Positions 37,089 to 49,844 of a stretch of 64,000 nucleotides of DNA are shown here, in pieces. The notes under the pieces were generated by a model, which made no database searches, had not been told where the DNA came from, and saw nothing but the letters and a program-made list of their open reading frames with translations. The position numbers and the translations under genes were made by a program. This DNA comes from Trichinella spiralis (Eukaryota; Nematoda; Enoplea; Trichinellida; Trichinellidae): assembly GCA_000181795.3 (NCBI GenBank), contig CM012955.1, forward strand, positions 610,921-674,920. Reading direction: 5' to 3'. How positions within the stretch are numbered: position 1 is the first letter of the stretch; each line of letters begins with the position of its first letter.

Positions 37089-40000
37089 CATGTTTGTTTT
37101 TTTTTGTGTAACGTATAATTTCTTTTTTTCTCCACACAAAATTAAGCTAACATCGTACTAGAAGCTTATCAATTCCGCAGAGATGGAAAGCTAAAGTTAG
37201 ATGAAAAAAAATGCTTACTTCAACGAAAGTCCTGTCAAAGAGGAACAACTGCTTCGTTGGTTCATTCTTCTTTGATAAAAATCGTACTTTTTCACGCTTT
37301 CCGCTGGCACATATTTCACGCTAAAACAAAGGAAGCAGCATTTGAAAGATGAAAGCAATTTGCAACTGCCATCTGTGACATTGGAAATTATGTTGGAAAA
37401 AAATTCATCATTTGCTGCTATATGAAATCCTCACCGAAAAAGTAATAAAACAAAATAGCAATAATAATAATAATAAAGTTTGAGAATAGAAAGAAAGCTC
37501 TGTACTACTAAAACGGTTGTTTCTTTTTCATAATTTCACTTTCGAATTTGCCTTAAACAAATTTATTCATTGTCAACTAAATTATACAAACTCAATTATT
37601 TATTTATCGCAATAAAAAATAAAAATAAAAACAATATCTAATCCAAAATAATTTATAAATACAATTAAATAATGGAAAATTCGAACAAAAATGCTAGCAT
37701 ATATATTGTACAGAATGTTGTAAGCCAAATGTAATAAGTTATTTCTTGAAATCACATCTTAAATGATAAAAGATTCTTTTTAATTTAGAAATTATTATAT
37801 TAAATAATTTAAAGTCAGTGTTCATCAACAATACGATTATCATTATTATAATAAAATACGATTTCACCGAATGCTTACCTCTAGTTAATAATTAAATTTG
37901 TTAATAAATTGCTTGCAAAACGTATCAATAACAGATTAAATTGTGCAAGCTAAATTTGAATTGTCTTCTTGATGCTTCATTTGAATGCATCCACTTGCTC
38001 ACCTGCCCTGCTCCTGCTAGTCAGATTAAGAACACTTTTCTTCAACTCAACAAGTTTAAAATTTCGCACATTCTACATATCAAATTACATGAACACCATT
38101 TTCCTGGTCAACAGAAACAATGAAAAAACTTTTTTCAGAATGAACACTGATGAATGATGGAAATGAAAATGAAAGAGAAAGTTCACCAACGTACAAGTTT
38201 CCAGTATAATAAGATAAAAAATAATTTCTGTAAGCATGATTTACATTTGCGTAAAAGTAAGAGGGGAAAAAGAGTTAATCACCTGATGTCAGATGTAAGC
38301 AAATTCACCCGGCGCATGATTGCTTTCACTTGAGCTCTGGAAGCGTGCTTCAAATCTTGACCGTTGACGCTTAAAAGCATGTCGCCAACTTTCAAATGAC
38401 CATCAAAATCCACAGCACTGTATTTGTCGATCGATTTGACAACACAGCCGCCGGATCCGTACTGCGCAGCTTCTACTTTCACACCTATGAATAGGAAAAT
38501 CAAAACATTTAGCATTGTTAATTTGTAATTAATTGCTAACCGAAACTGGACAACTTCTTTTTGATTCTTATAGTTTTGGTCAACGATTCAGGAATTGAAC
38601 ATTGCAATTTCACTGACGATGCTGAACTTGAAGATGCGTTCGTTTCCACAGAACAAACAGTCGACGAGATACTCTTGAAAAGATAAAAGATAATAATTTG
38701 ACATTTTCAGCATAACTAAAATATCTATCAGACTGGACATTATAAAATTGAAGAAAGAAAATTAAACTGTTTGAAAACCAAAATGAGTGCTTCATTTACG
38801 TAAGTATAAATTATTCATACGTATATATATGATGCAATTTGTAATGACAACAGTGATCGTTTAAAATGTTATATTGATTTCAATACTATTTAATGATGAG
38901 GAAAATTAACAAATTATTCAACTCAATGATATTTAATTTATGATGTTTTTTTTCAATTTCAAAAAATTACTCTTCTACTATATGCAAACATAATAATAAT
39001 AATAACAGTAATAATAATGATAATGATTTCAAACAATTACACTCGGCTTAATTCATACATTATAAACTTGTCCAAAGATGTAATGATTAATCAGTCTCAT
39101 TCGAGTAGAGTTATAACACTAGAACAACATTAAACGTATCACATATATTAAAGAATATCGTTTAGCTTTTATTTGCTCATTTTCTTCAATTATTGACAGA
39201 TACGTCGAGTTTATTTTATCACACAAGTTGTCAATTGAATAAAATCCATTTGATTTTATAAATCTTCCTTTCCCTAACCAATAAATTTTAACCTGCAGTT
39301 TTAAATATTTTTCTGATAACACTATTTACATGCTGGATTTAAGATTACATTAAAAACAAAAATAAGAAGATATTTGCATAAAGATTTCCAATTCTACATT
39401 TGAAAAAAATCAATTTTTTACCTTTATTGTACCATAAGCGGAAGCAGTAGGTGGAAAAAATGCCTCGTCATATTCTTCTTTTTCGATACAAGGGCTGCTG
39501 CTGATGTAATCTGTTAACGGTTCGGAGAGATCTTCAACCTGTCGTAAACATCGAACATTGAAAGGCAGGCAATGAATGAATGGATGATAATTTTAAATAA
39601 AGTTTTTCGAAATCAAAATGAGCAGTCACTTCTCCGGTAAGAGTTAACGGTCGAGCAATTTCCAACGTAACAGGACCCACTGGAGTAGCCTTCAGAATTT
39701 TGATCGCTTTCTTCAAGCTTAGGTTGGTCATTGGTATGTCGTTCACTGATAGCAACCGGTCACCAGGCAAAATTTGGCCACTCTTTTGCGCTACTCCCTT
39801 CGGAATAAGCGAATGCACCACAATTGCTGTACTTTCGCGGTCTATAAAAGCCTAAAAATAGCCTTTTCGCAAAATTGTCGCTATTTTTGTATTTATAGGC
39901 AAAAGTTCACCTTGTGCTCAAATATTGTAAATCCAAGACCTTCGCTGCCTTTGACTAGCATTATCCGTTCCGAATAAGGTGACCAAATGATCGCTTTGTC

Positions 40001-43000
40001 CAGTTTCTCTGACCAGCTATCTGACATATCTTCTTGATCTTCAAATCTGCCCAGCAATTCCATACCAGCTTGCTTAAATGAGTAACTTTAACAGTACCTT
40101 GAAATGCAAGTTCAAAATCCACTTACCGTAACTTGCGGCTTTGTAAATTCTGAACGTCGGCGAGCGCAAACTATGCTGACATGCTTTCCCAAATTGCGTA
40201 GAACATTCAGTACATCACAGTAACTTTTCCCATACAAAACATCATCGTTCACTTCGAGCAGTTCATCTCCAGGTTTGAGCAGTTCTGCCAATGAGCACAA
40301 ATCGTTGTCTTCGCTGATTGATTTGATAAAGTGATGTGGACATTGTTCTGAATTTCCTACGATATCCACGGTTCCTTCTAGCGAAATGCCTAAAGTTTCG
40401 TCGCATTGACTTCGCTCAAATTCAACAACCTAAACGTATATTCGCAGATATTAAAAGTTGTGTAATATTTACGAAAATATTTAGCATTTGATAAACTACA
40501 GCACATGGCGCTGCATATTGTGAATAATGGGAAAAGCACTGATTAGTTGAAAAGAACACCTTTGAACAAGAAAATAAAAACAAAGCGAGTTCTTCTGTTC
40601 TGGTGTTTATATTTTATTTTGCTTTTCCTATCCTCAACATTATTTGAGCATTTGCTTTGTTGCATAGAATGCAACAGATACATTTTAAATGCTAAAAAAT
40701 TAAAATTATCTTTATTATTCATTGTTATTTATTAATCTTATTCTACACAATCATCTGAAATGAATTATTACTGGACTGTGGTTGATGTAAAACAAACCTT
40801 TGAGGTATAATTATTTCTAACTGCAAATCTGAAAAATTAACAATTCTGTTGAAAATTTGTAATAAAAATGATATATACATACAAATCTAACCTTCAATGA
40901 TAAATAAATAAATATTTAAGAAAAAGATCCAACAAGCCCATACCAAAATGTTGTATTCTGGTCCACAAATAGGCTGCCATTTCTTCCTTGTCTCTTCAAT
41001 TTTGTCACAATTTCCAACAGAAGACGATCGATGTAACGATAACTTGGAATCGTCTTCGCTCTCCCACGAGGTAGTGGCAGCAGAAGAAGGTGGTTGATAA
41101 AAATTTCTCGATTCACCAGTTGCTAAAATCAAGTACACGTTCACAATCATCATAAATTTAATGTATAATTAATGATAACAATAAATAGTGCTCAGCAATT
41201 TACAAAGCATTGGCAGTAGTTGTTCGTGTGATGGTGAAATGTGGCTGCTTTGCTGCAAACTTAGCTGACTACTGTTGGCAGTTTGTTGTTCCAAAATCTT
41301 TGGCAATTGTTCATATTTCAGCTCTTCCAAATCAATATCTCTGATCTGCAAAAACCACGCCCACTAGGTCAGAAGAGCTACTTCACAAGTGCTGGGCAAT
41401 ATGAGGGTGCCTTGCAATAACGGCAACAAAACAAAACACTATCTGTTAATACTTGAAAGTAAGAAAAATAAAGAAAACAGACATTAACCAATTATTATTA
41501 TTATTATTATTGATAAAAAGTACTTCCAATCGTCCATTAAACTTATGCACCTTATGCATCGAATTTCAACTCAGTAATTATTAGTACTGCAAGTTAAATG
41601 GAATTTAAGCATGAAAACATGAATAAAAGAAACATGCAACAAAACAGATAGATACGTATGAATTCGAAGAAAGCATTCTTAGAGTGAAATGCCTACATTT
41701 TACTTGTATTCCTTTGTTTTGAAAAATAAATTTTTTATTGTCAATATTCACAGCTATGTAACGTCAATGCTTTCAAAAATTAATAAAGCACAACAATAAC
41801 AAGAACAATAAATACAGACACATTTAGACAAAGCAAGTAGAGAATCATTCGACTATTCAGTATGGAATATGGATAATGCATTTGTCGGTTTTCGTTGTTT
41901 AGCACAAATTTTAAGCAGAAAACAAGCCTGAGGCGTATAAGAAAACAAAGCACTTGTCAAAGTAAAAATGCGCTGCCTGTTATAATATATCTTTAAAATT
42001 TACCTCAAACCAAAACCATATAAATCAAAAGGAGGATATATAACAATTAAAATAAAATATGAAAAAGCACAGTTGTTTTCGGTTTTAGCTTCTAGCGCAT
42101 TTTCATGAAATTTTGTTTGTCATATAAACTTTTGGCTTAGCTTAGTCTAAATGAAAATGCAACAATTTGAAAACAACTGCAAAATAGCAAGTGAATTGTA
42201 ACTTTTTGCTGAAGAATATGTTATTGCATAAATAATAAAAATAAACTAATCAAGCAGAAAAAATTTCAATTTTTTTTGTTAAAATAAATAATATATAAAT
42301 AAATAATTTTAGAAAATAGCGTATTTGTTTGTTGGAATGTTTAAATGAGCTAGTTATTTTTTCCTCTCTTTCTACTTTCAGAGTTAATAAAAATCTGAAA
42401 CATTTTTTTGTTGCTAATTATTTTGAAAACTAATGCATCTCAAAAAGCTGCAGATAACAAACTAAGATTTGGTCAAAATCGATCAGAAGTGGGAAACAGA
42501 TAAACGATTTCATGATAGCTGTCATAATAGAAAACCAACAGCACACTAGCTGCTAGATGCTTGGAAATATAAATATAAAATTATACTGAAAAAAAAAACA
42601 GAAAAGCATCGCATTGCACTCCATTCCAAAGAAGCCAACAACAACTACTACAACAATCAACAAACAATAAATAACTTTTAGTTTTTTTTATTAAACAAGA
42701 AGAATCGAGTGAACAGTGTATCTGATGTCCCAAAATTTAAAATCTAAGTAGTAGAATCCGTATAATCAGTGTTAATTGTGTTTGCTTCAACACATCGAGG
42801 CAATATAAAGATTAGAGTAGAAAATACGAAGTACAGTTTTATTTACACCATAATTCAATTTTACAAAATCAATTTGAATTAATTTCTGACGATGTCTGAC
42901 CTCAACAATTTTCGAATTAGCTGGAAATAATCGTAAACAGCTCTACAAAAATCAATACAACTTTGAGCTTTAATTTTCTGATGCTTTAATATATCACTTC

Positions 43001-44635
43001 AGTTTAAGGGTATCTTGCATAATTTATGTAAAAATAAAATAATTTAATTCGCTATACTGCACAATATTATGATACAAAAGAAAAAGACAATTTTAATAAG
43101 AAATCGCAGAAAATTTATTCAAAGCTTGCTTGTAGATACTTGCTAAATCGTGTAAATTTATTCTGACGACTAAAAGTTTTTTTTCAAAAAAAACGAGATT
43201 TGGAACAAAATAAAAAAGATTATAGTAGAAGTGATGTCGGTGCACAGAGACATTCCCGTGTAAGACTTGGAGAAATGAAAGCCGAATAAAATTTTATTTA
43301 TTGCAAAAACGAAAGTTCAAAATAGATCAACTCTCAGCATGCTTTTAACTTACTGATTGTTCGTTAGAAATTGCCACTGAGCAAAACGTAATTGTTTTTT
43401 ATGCATCAGCAAGTTTTAACCTTCAAACGGGGTCTTTAAATTTGTACATTGTCTTCATTAAATTTATGCCCCAATTTGAAGTGAATACATAAGATAAATT
43501 GACTTACTTGAACAGTTTTTTTGTCAACTTTTCTTCTATTTACCAAACAAGCTTGGCTGGATAAATTTTCAAGTTCATCATTTCGACTGCCTAAAAGAAC
43601 ATCAGCATTCAGTTTTAAAATGCTAAATCAGTCAGCAGTCAAGCAATCGCAGCTGCAAAGCAGAGATATGGGCGAAAAAAAAATCATGCCACGCCTTTGA
43701 AGCATTTAATCGATTGCAATTGAAACGAAGCTTTCCCAAGTCGAATTGGAAAATCGAAAAGAAATATTCCGCAAAATTCAATGGTCCCCCCCCCCTACCA
43801 GCAAATCGATTAAGCAAATAAGCAGTCTTCAATCCTGGGTAATTTGTGCTAATTGAGAAAAGAATCAGATCAGATTGGCTGCCACGGTGCATTAATTTCA
43901 AAAATTGTTAGAAAAAGGAATCTTCTAACCTGTATGTTGTGGAGCAGATGCTGTTACGTCTTGTTGTTTGCTTGGTTCTACAATTGCTGATTGATACCGC
44001 TCTGTTGAAGCCTACTTTGGTAAACAAAGACAAATGTTTGTGTAAGAAGGCCAACGGTAACAATGCTTACGGAAGATTTATGACCAAAGTCTGCATTTAA
44101 ATTAGTGATGTGATTTTTCAACAACGCAGGGTTGGTCACCACATCGGTTGGTAAGCGTATTGTTGTACGTGAATGTTCTAGAAGTTTTAAACTTTTTAAT
44201 AATGATCAATGCAACTGCATTTTAACTTTACTCTACTTTTAGCAGAAGTTGATGATTTCAGTGCGCGTCCAACGATCATTTGAATTTTTCCATCAGCATT
44301 ATGTCTCAACAAGTTTGCCACCTACAAAATAGATAGAAATACAAAGTCCACAATTCCAGTACTCACCTGATCACAAGTCATGCCATGAACGAAAACATCA
44401 TTAACAGCCAACAAGTGGTCACCTTGCTTAATTTGTCCATCCTTTGAATAATAATTCCATATTATACATTTCAGTAAAATGATAAATAACACTGAATAAC
44501 CTTATAAGCAAAACTTCCTGGTAATATTGCTTTGACAATAACACCAGAACTGCGTCCACCGGCTAAAACTACTCCAAGATTGGGCAGACAATTGGTGAAT
44601 GTAGCAATCTGTACTTCTGTATAGGTGCCATACAA
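26478..44635 (-). CDS. mpz-1: Multi-PDZ scaffold protein (mpz-1/MUPP1-like), nine PDZ domains
   Basis: Thirty exons, all GT-AG and in phase, give 1723 residues from 44635 down to the stop at 26478-26480: 44635-44501, 44441-44367, 44321-44237, 44177-44071, 44011-43930, 43590-43508, 41345-41204, 41122-40944, 40429-40127, 40072-39911, 39851-39630, 39538-39422, 38673-38541, 38484-38283, 37320-37219, 36350-36330, 35842-35131, 35054-34947, 33272-32909, 32725-32511, 32356-32262, 32186-32063, 29212-29047, 28510-28287, 28214-27978, 27588-27472, 27334-27218, 27174-26979, 26892-26666, 26597-26478. Nine PDZ modules are separated by Ser/Gln/Glu-rich linkers; no kinase, SH3 or guanylate-kinase domain is visible. 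Such proteins cluster membrane receptors and channels at junctions and synapses by binding their C-termini. C. elegans mpz-1 has about ten PDZ domains. The 5' end (start codon, any L27 domain) is not identified. The C-terminus is the last strand of PDZ9. Confidence 0.92.
27218..28070 (-). other. PDZ domain 8 of the scaffold
   Basis: End of exon 28214-27978, then 27588-27472 and 27334-27218. Binding loop GLGLSIVGRKHE; the middle exon carries QGDQLLAVNGKDL; last strand GIVKLKIGRI. Confidence 0.9.
27978..28510 (-). other. PDZ domain 7 of the scaffold
   Basis: Exons 28510-28287 and 28214-27978. Binding loop GLGLSLVGGSD, then GSIVVHEIYPDGAA, AGDQILEVNGRSI and VRLLVHRD. The lower exon continues directly into PDZ8. 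Confidence 0.9.
29336..29376. repeat. (CTA)n microsatellite
   Basis: Perfect CTA trinucleotide run, about 13 units. Confidence 0.95.
31912..31943. repeat. (AAAT)n microsatellite
   Basis: AAAT tetranucleotide run of about eight units. Confidence 0.9.
32063..32725 (-). other. PDZ domain 6 of the scaffold
   Basis: Exons 32725-32511, 32356-32262 and the start of 32186-32063. Binding loop RLGLALVGNKD; insertion DDENSAAFQAFR before LSIGDEILQVDDV; last strand IVRLVVLRR. Confidence 0.85.
33273..34946 (-). other. 1.7-kb intron of the PDZ gene
   Basis: Contains the open frame 33250-33636 in the sense direction, but the flanking exons join in phase 0 without it and it has no suitable donor, so I treat it as intron. 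Confidence 0.65.
34947..35842 (-). other. Long linker and PDZ domain 5
   Basis: The 712-base exon 35842-35131 begins with about 165 residues of Ser/Glu/Gln-rich linker, then KIVEIHRNKDQYLGISIVGG. Exon 35054-34947 finishes the domain (VNGISLINRPHEEC, SPVLLILE). The binding loop is YLGISIVGG. Confidence 0.85.
36330..36350 (-). other. 21-nt microexon of the PDZ gene
   Basis: Exactly 21 bases between a TTTTTAG acceptor and a GTAAGA donor. Read in the phase imposed by its neighbours it encodes KFPEYY with both boundary codons completed, preserving the frame whether included or skipped (21 is divisible by 3). It lies in the linker between PDZ4 and PDZ5. Confidence 0.7.
37034..37082. repeat. (CA)n(TA)n compound microsatellite
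   Basis: CA run 37034-37058 followed by TA run to about 37082, within the PDZ-gene intron between the 102-nt exon at 37219 and the microexon at 36350. Confidence 0.9.
38283..38673 (-). other. PDZ domain 4 of the scaffold
   Basis: Exons 38673-38541 and 38484-38283. The carboxylate-binding loop is FGVKV rather than GLGF, after a basic strand IRIKKKL. Then GGCVVKSI, VGDMLLSVNGQDL and a last strand ISVKYVPA continued in exon 37320-37219. Residues about 596-680. Confidence 0.85.
39630..40072 (-). other. PDZ domain 3 of the scaffold
   Basis: Exons 40072-39911 and 39851-39630. Binding loop GLGFTIFEHK, then AIVVHSLIPKGVA, PGDRLLSVNDIPM and GPVTLEIARP. Residues about 423-517. Confidence 0.88.
40127..40429 (-). 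other. PDZ domain 2 of the scaffold
   Basis: Single exon. Binding loop TLGISLEG; GDELLEVNDDVLYG and KHVSIVCARR mark the second half. Residues about 297-388. Confidence 0.85.
41346..43507 (-). other. 2.2-kb intron of the PDZ gene
   Basis: No exon or nested gene recognised. AT-rich with a short (ATT)n stretch near 41487-41510. Confidence 0.65.
44237..44635 (-). other. PDZ domain 1 of the scaffold
   Basis: Three exons (44635-44501, 44441-44367, 44321-44237). Binding loop region NLGVVLAGG, then SGVIVKAILPGSFA, QGDHLLAVNDV and the final strand IQMIVG. Residues about 1-92 of the assembled product. Confidence 0.85.
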
Positions 44636-46640
44636 CTAAAGCATCAACAAACATTTGTTAACATTTGCAAACATATTATGTAATATTATTTATTTCAATA
44701 GTAGTACCGCTGTTACTGCTACTGCTACGGCCACTACTACTAATACTAATGATGATGATGATAATAATAAATAGAGAAAAGTTAATTTAAACCTGGGGAC
44801 AACTTGTTAAGCTAGAGCATTTTCAGGTCGATGGTTCAATGATAGTCAATTTATGACTTTCAACGAACAGTTTGATTGGCTGTGTTCAATTTACGCGAAA
44901 TCCACTTCCCTCCTTTCGGTTGCTGTTTTACTAATGCATGTAATGCTAACTTGACGCCTCCATAAACGAGTTAGAGAAAATTATGCACCATTCATTAGTG
45001 AAATGTATGCGAGGAAAATCAATCACGATGCAAATGAATACCAGGCCTTATGGTATGGCCAACTTCACATACTAGGCCGTATGGCACGCATAAGCGTATG
45101 CATATCATACATGCATGCATACAACTAAGGATAGCTTATTTTTCTTATCTTCACTTGAAACATTACTTGATGTGCGTAAAAAGAATCACTGTAATCTTAG
45201 ATGTCATTGACTTGCTTCAAAAAATAATATTTTTATTTAAAATACACAAGCTTCCTGATAACTATAATATACAGCATCCATTTTCAACTAACATCAGTAT
45301 TAATGTACAAGGATGGAAATTTTGAAATGATAGAAATGAAAAAGAAAATATTTATTCTTACTGGAATTTGAAAATTGATCAAATAACGAGCATAAAAATA
45401 AATAAAATAGTAATATAAAGGCAGTGTTCAAAAAATGAAATGCAAGCAAATTTGCTTACGGCTAATAAACTGCTAATATTCGAAAATATTTGTGTATTAA
45501 ATTGAAATTATTAAAATAATGCAACAGTTGAATGTTTGTGATAAAATAGAGCTTTCCAATAGAAAATGTAATAAATTTTTTTACAAAAATATGCATCACT
45601 AATAATAATGATAATAAATAATAAATAAAAGCAATTTCACAGAGTGCGAAATGCTAATCAAATTAAAAATCAACTTCCATATATAAACAAGAAATTTCAA
45701 GTGCTTTATTAACTTAAAACTTTGACATCTCAGCAACAGTACAATTAATCGTAACATGATTATACGGATGTTTTGGTCTTTGGCTTTTTAACAACAGCAA
45801 CAGATTAAATTTATTTAATAAAATAAAATTCCTATACAAAAAAGTTCCCTTACTACAAATATCATCAAATTAATTACTTAATAAGTTAATTAATGAAAAT
45901 ACATTTACACATCTTTTCAGATGGAAAATTATTGTTCTAGAATAAGCGATTGCAATTTACTTTTACATCTTTAAACTATAAATTACAGCGTTAAACATTC
46001 CAGTTCTAAACAGTAAAGTTTGGTTTCATTGGCTACAGTTTGCAGAGCATTATTTCCTTATACACAAAATTATTCAAATATTGCATTTAAAAATTGTTCC
46101 TCTTGTTTTCATGTTTTGGTTGGAGAATAATATTTTCAAAATTGTAAAATAATATTATAAAAAATAAATAAAAACTTTTTTTTATGAAACCAAGTTTCAA
46201 AATTATTTATAATATAAAATATTATTGATACAAAAGTGCAATCGTTTGATTATTAAAAATAATTTTTAATAATTTTGTTCAGATAAAGAATTTTCTTGCA
46301 TCAATTCAATAAAAAGTAATAAAAGTGGTTAGTTCAAATTTTATTTTTAAAGTATTGTAATGAAAATTTCATTTTCGAATGTGCATTTTAGAAATTTTTA
46401 TGTATGAAATTCATTCAGAAGGATTCAATGAAGGAAAAGTGATGAAATTCAGTATCGAATAAAAAAGCATCTTTGCATAGAAAACTTGACTTTAATTCTA
46501 CAATTATTATACAGCTAACCGAAACATTACTGTTTTTCACATTTTGTATTATTAAAAAAAAGAGGTACTATTTTATTCACTTTCATTTATTTCACAAATT
46601 TATTCTGTTTTATAAATGCAAGAAGTAAAATATTACTTAC
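44636..46640. other. Non-coding, probably 5' intron of the PDZ gene
   Basis: No convincing exon on either strand; AT-rich with small AAT and GAT runs (around 44745-44772). Confidence 0.55.
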
Positions 46641-46723
46641 GACCATGCTACAGTACTGAAACGTCATGCGATCAACAACGTGCTGCAGGTAAAAAATCCA
46701 CAAGTAAACACTTCCATCAAAAT
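46641..46723 (-). CDS. Possible upstream exon of the PDZ gene
   Basis: Open segment with a TTGCAG acceptor and a GTAAGT donor that ends in phase 0, as required to join the PDZ1 exon at 44635. It reads FDGSVYLWIF...MTFQYCSMV. It contains an ATG (MTFQYCSMV) that could be the start codon with the rest as 5' UTR. The peptide is not recognisable, so this is tentative. Confidence 0.35.
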
Positions 46724-49309
46724 CTGCAATTAAGTAGTAAACAGATGATTCAATATGTGAATGATGAAAAAATTTCACTTCAAACGCTATAGCAATATTA
46801 ATATAGAACTTTGTGAAAAGTTGATTCTGGTGTGATTATTCCGCGATTCAATATTACAAAGAAACAATTATTTTATTCATATCAATTTAAACTTCAGAAG
46901 TAACTTGGAAAAAGATGTAATAAAAAGATAAGTTGGGCACTTTTGATTTATCACCGTATTTTTCAGTTCTATATACAATTGTAAATATTTAAACGGTGAT
47001 TTTAAACATCAACGTTTGTATTATTTTTGAAAACAAGAAACACTGCATGCATATTTTATGTAAATACTTCAACTGTAATTACTGTTCAATATTTAAAAAG
47101 TATATTTACTTTGAACAATCAATAATAATTGCAACTGATAATTTGGTAGCCGTGTTGTATTTCAATAAAAGACATTCTTATAAGAAACAATAATCAAATA
47201 GAAATTACTTTAAACAACTTTGATCTGGTCGTTGTCACTGAATAGCGCAGCTTGCGTTACTCAATGTTTAACAAGATAAATCCTGTCCAGTGCTGAATTA
47301 TGCAAATTTTCAAGCAAAATCAGTAATCGACTGGTCTATTTGCATAATCCAACCACTTAGTTGAGCTTGTGAAATAGACTATTTAATTTTTGAAAAGAAT
47401 ACAAAAAACAAATGAATTTTTTTAAAAAAATGAATAATAATAATAATATCAAACCTTGGGCAGTAAATATTAACGTGCGCACGGTTATATGTTGAGATTT
47501 TTGATTCACTTTCAAAAAGTGCTCCAGCGTTGAGTTGAACTATTTCATATTTGAATTTGGAAATGAAAATCAGCAATTGAAGACAATTTTCCAGCTCAAC
47601 GGCTAAATAAGAAATGCTAACGCTCGACGTTTGAGAATAAAAGCCTTTTCAGCATGCGGCGTCGAGAATTCAGCAGGGATTAGAAATTTTTACCCATGCA
47701 TTCACAGCTCTTTGAACTCTTTGTTAAAGCGTCAACTGCTGCAGTGCATAATCGACGGGAAATTCACTTCTTTCCAATATCAATAAAGCATAAGTATGGA
47801 ATATGGACCAAGATTGACGTTTTCAACAATTAAAAATGTATACTTCGCTGGACATATTGTGTTAACAACAACAAACTGGAGATGAGAAATTTTCAAATTA
47901 CTTATAATTAATTAATCCATATCACAATTATATTCTACATCTTTTAAATACAGCAATTTCTCATACTTCCATGCATGATCAAAACGTCACGCAAAATGTT
48001 TTTAATTAAATTAAACAATGATTACAATGTTGTGGAAGGAAAAATTTGTAAAATTAAGCAATCCTTATTTTCACAAAGCAAATTACAGTATGCATACTTC
48101 CTCTAATGAACAAAATAATATGAATGATTTCGCATGTGAAATTGAATTTACACTTAAATCAATGATAAACATTTTTAAATACATTTTTTAAATATATTAT
48201 ACTGAATTTCTGGAGATTAAGTTTCACAATTTATTAAGACCAAACACTTTGTGATGAAGAAGCTTGCAGCGCATGTACAGTTGGATAAAATGTTTTTGCT
48301 GCAAAAAAAAGAAATAAAACAGTATAAATAATTTACACAAATTGATTGAATACATAATTATTATTTAATAATAATAATAATAAGTGTTCAACTTCAATGA
48401 AATTTTGATTAATTAAAATGAGCTGAACAGAACAACAAAAATTGTCATGGATCAGTGGAATGTGTTTTGCAAAACATGCACCGGGAAATTGTTAAGTTGG
48501 GAAAAGTCTGAACAGCTTATAGATGTAGAACGACTTTGCAGTTCAGCGGTGGGCAATTAAAGCCATCAGCTTAAGAACTCAACTGCTCATTATTACTTTC
48601 TTCTTCCGTCTAGCTATGGTCTTCATTCAATTGCTCGAGTTATTTTTTATGATGATAATTTTAGAATGTTGATTTACATTCAAATTTTATCTCATTCCTG
48701 CTATTGAACTTCTTGCTTTATTTTTTGTAACTTAGTCATAACCTGATGATGAAGTCATAACTGAGTGATGATGCTGAACGTGATTTCACGTGTCAGGCTT
48801 CCAAGTTTAAAATAATTTTTACAATACATTGCTCAATAGTTCAGAAAAAAATTTTTTAAAAGTAAATAGCACTTTTAAAAAAAGAGAATCACAGTTTAAT
48901 GCATTCCATTTTCACATGAAAATTGTTTTTGCTTAAATGCCGCCAAAATGAATCAGACCAGAGACAGAGAGAGTTTGCTTATTTATAAAATAACAATTAG
49001 CACTCGATGGATTTTCTTTTGATTAATTACAATCGATAATGCCCTATGAAAGCTTATAATAGCTTGATTGAAAGAATAAAAAAAAGCCTAATACACAAAT
49101 GCTTTCTCATTTGGTTTCACATTATCAGGTGAAAAGCATGCATTACGTCAAAATTTACGCAGTGAACAAAAAGAAAAAAGGCTACACTGGAAAAGCTTTT
49201 GAAAATTGAAAAATATTCTTCATTTCACAATTACAATTCACATAATTTGCTAACTGGTGCGATGATAATTTTTCTTATTTTATAATTTTTAATTTATATT
49301 TCTCTACAG
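46724..49309. other. Gene-poor stretch, nothing assigned
   Basis: AT-rich. A minus-strand segment near 48240-48296 has a strong pyrimidine acceptor (TTTTTTTGCAG) and a short open frame ending VWS-stop, but no partner exon was found. Otherwise nothing recognised. Confidence 0.5.
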
Positions 49310-49417
49310 AAGATGAGCACATTCAGTGATGACATTGCAGACAATCTGCTTGAACCGTCAGAACAAGTAGCACAAACGAATAAAAGCTTGCAAACTTTGA
49401 AAAACGGAAAATTAACA
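49310..49417 (+). CDS. Candidate first coding exon, unknown gene
   Basis: TCTCTACAG acceptor, then AAG, then an ATG at 49313 opening 35 codons (MSTFSDDIADNLLEPSEQVA and onward) to a GTAATT donor in phase 0. Composition (acidic, Gln/Ser/Leu mix) is coding-like and unlike the AT-driven frames around it. The acceptor three bases before the ATG fits a trans-spliced first exon. A possible second exon is 49796-49844 (FTTNLCSSKEAKRSKY), also in phase 0. I could not follow it further and do not recognise the protein. Confidence 0.35.
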
Positions 49418-49844
49418 GTAATTCATATGCATATGATTGCAATTTAATGAAATTTCTCGCAACAAAAATTTTACTTGAGCATGAAAATTGAATCAGTCAA
49501 TAAAATATTTGCAAAAAAGTAGAATACAATTTTTTTCTTGATTCTTCATTCCAAATTAAACATGATATGATGATTAAATATTATTTGATATTATTGTCAA
49601 AAGGTCAAAACTTTCAACGAATTTTGAAATCAAATTGAAATACCGTTTGATGCAGTTGAAAACAAAAATCATTATTACATCTTGAATTATGCATAATAAT
49701 TTTGCTTTATCAATATATTGACAATATTGATTAAAACTAAAATTGAAAAAACAAAGAAGTGAAATGTGTAATAAATTTTTGGAAAAATCCTACAGTTTAC
49801 AACAAATTTATGTTCATCCAAAGAAGCCAAACGTTCAAAGTACA

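Noticed and set aside
36893-37139. Minus-strand ORFs with Cys/Val or Ile/Tyr runs
   Set aside because: Translation of the (CA)n(TA)n microsatellite in an intron.
44820-44850. GGTTCAAT-like box suggesting a tRNA B box
   Set aside because: No matching A box or cloverleaf arms at the right spacing.
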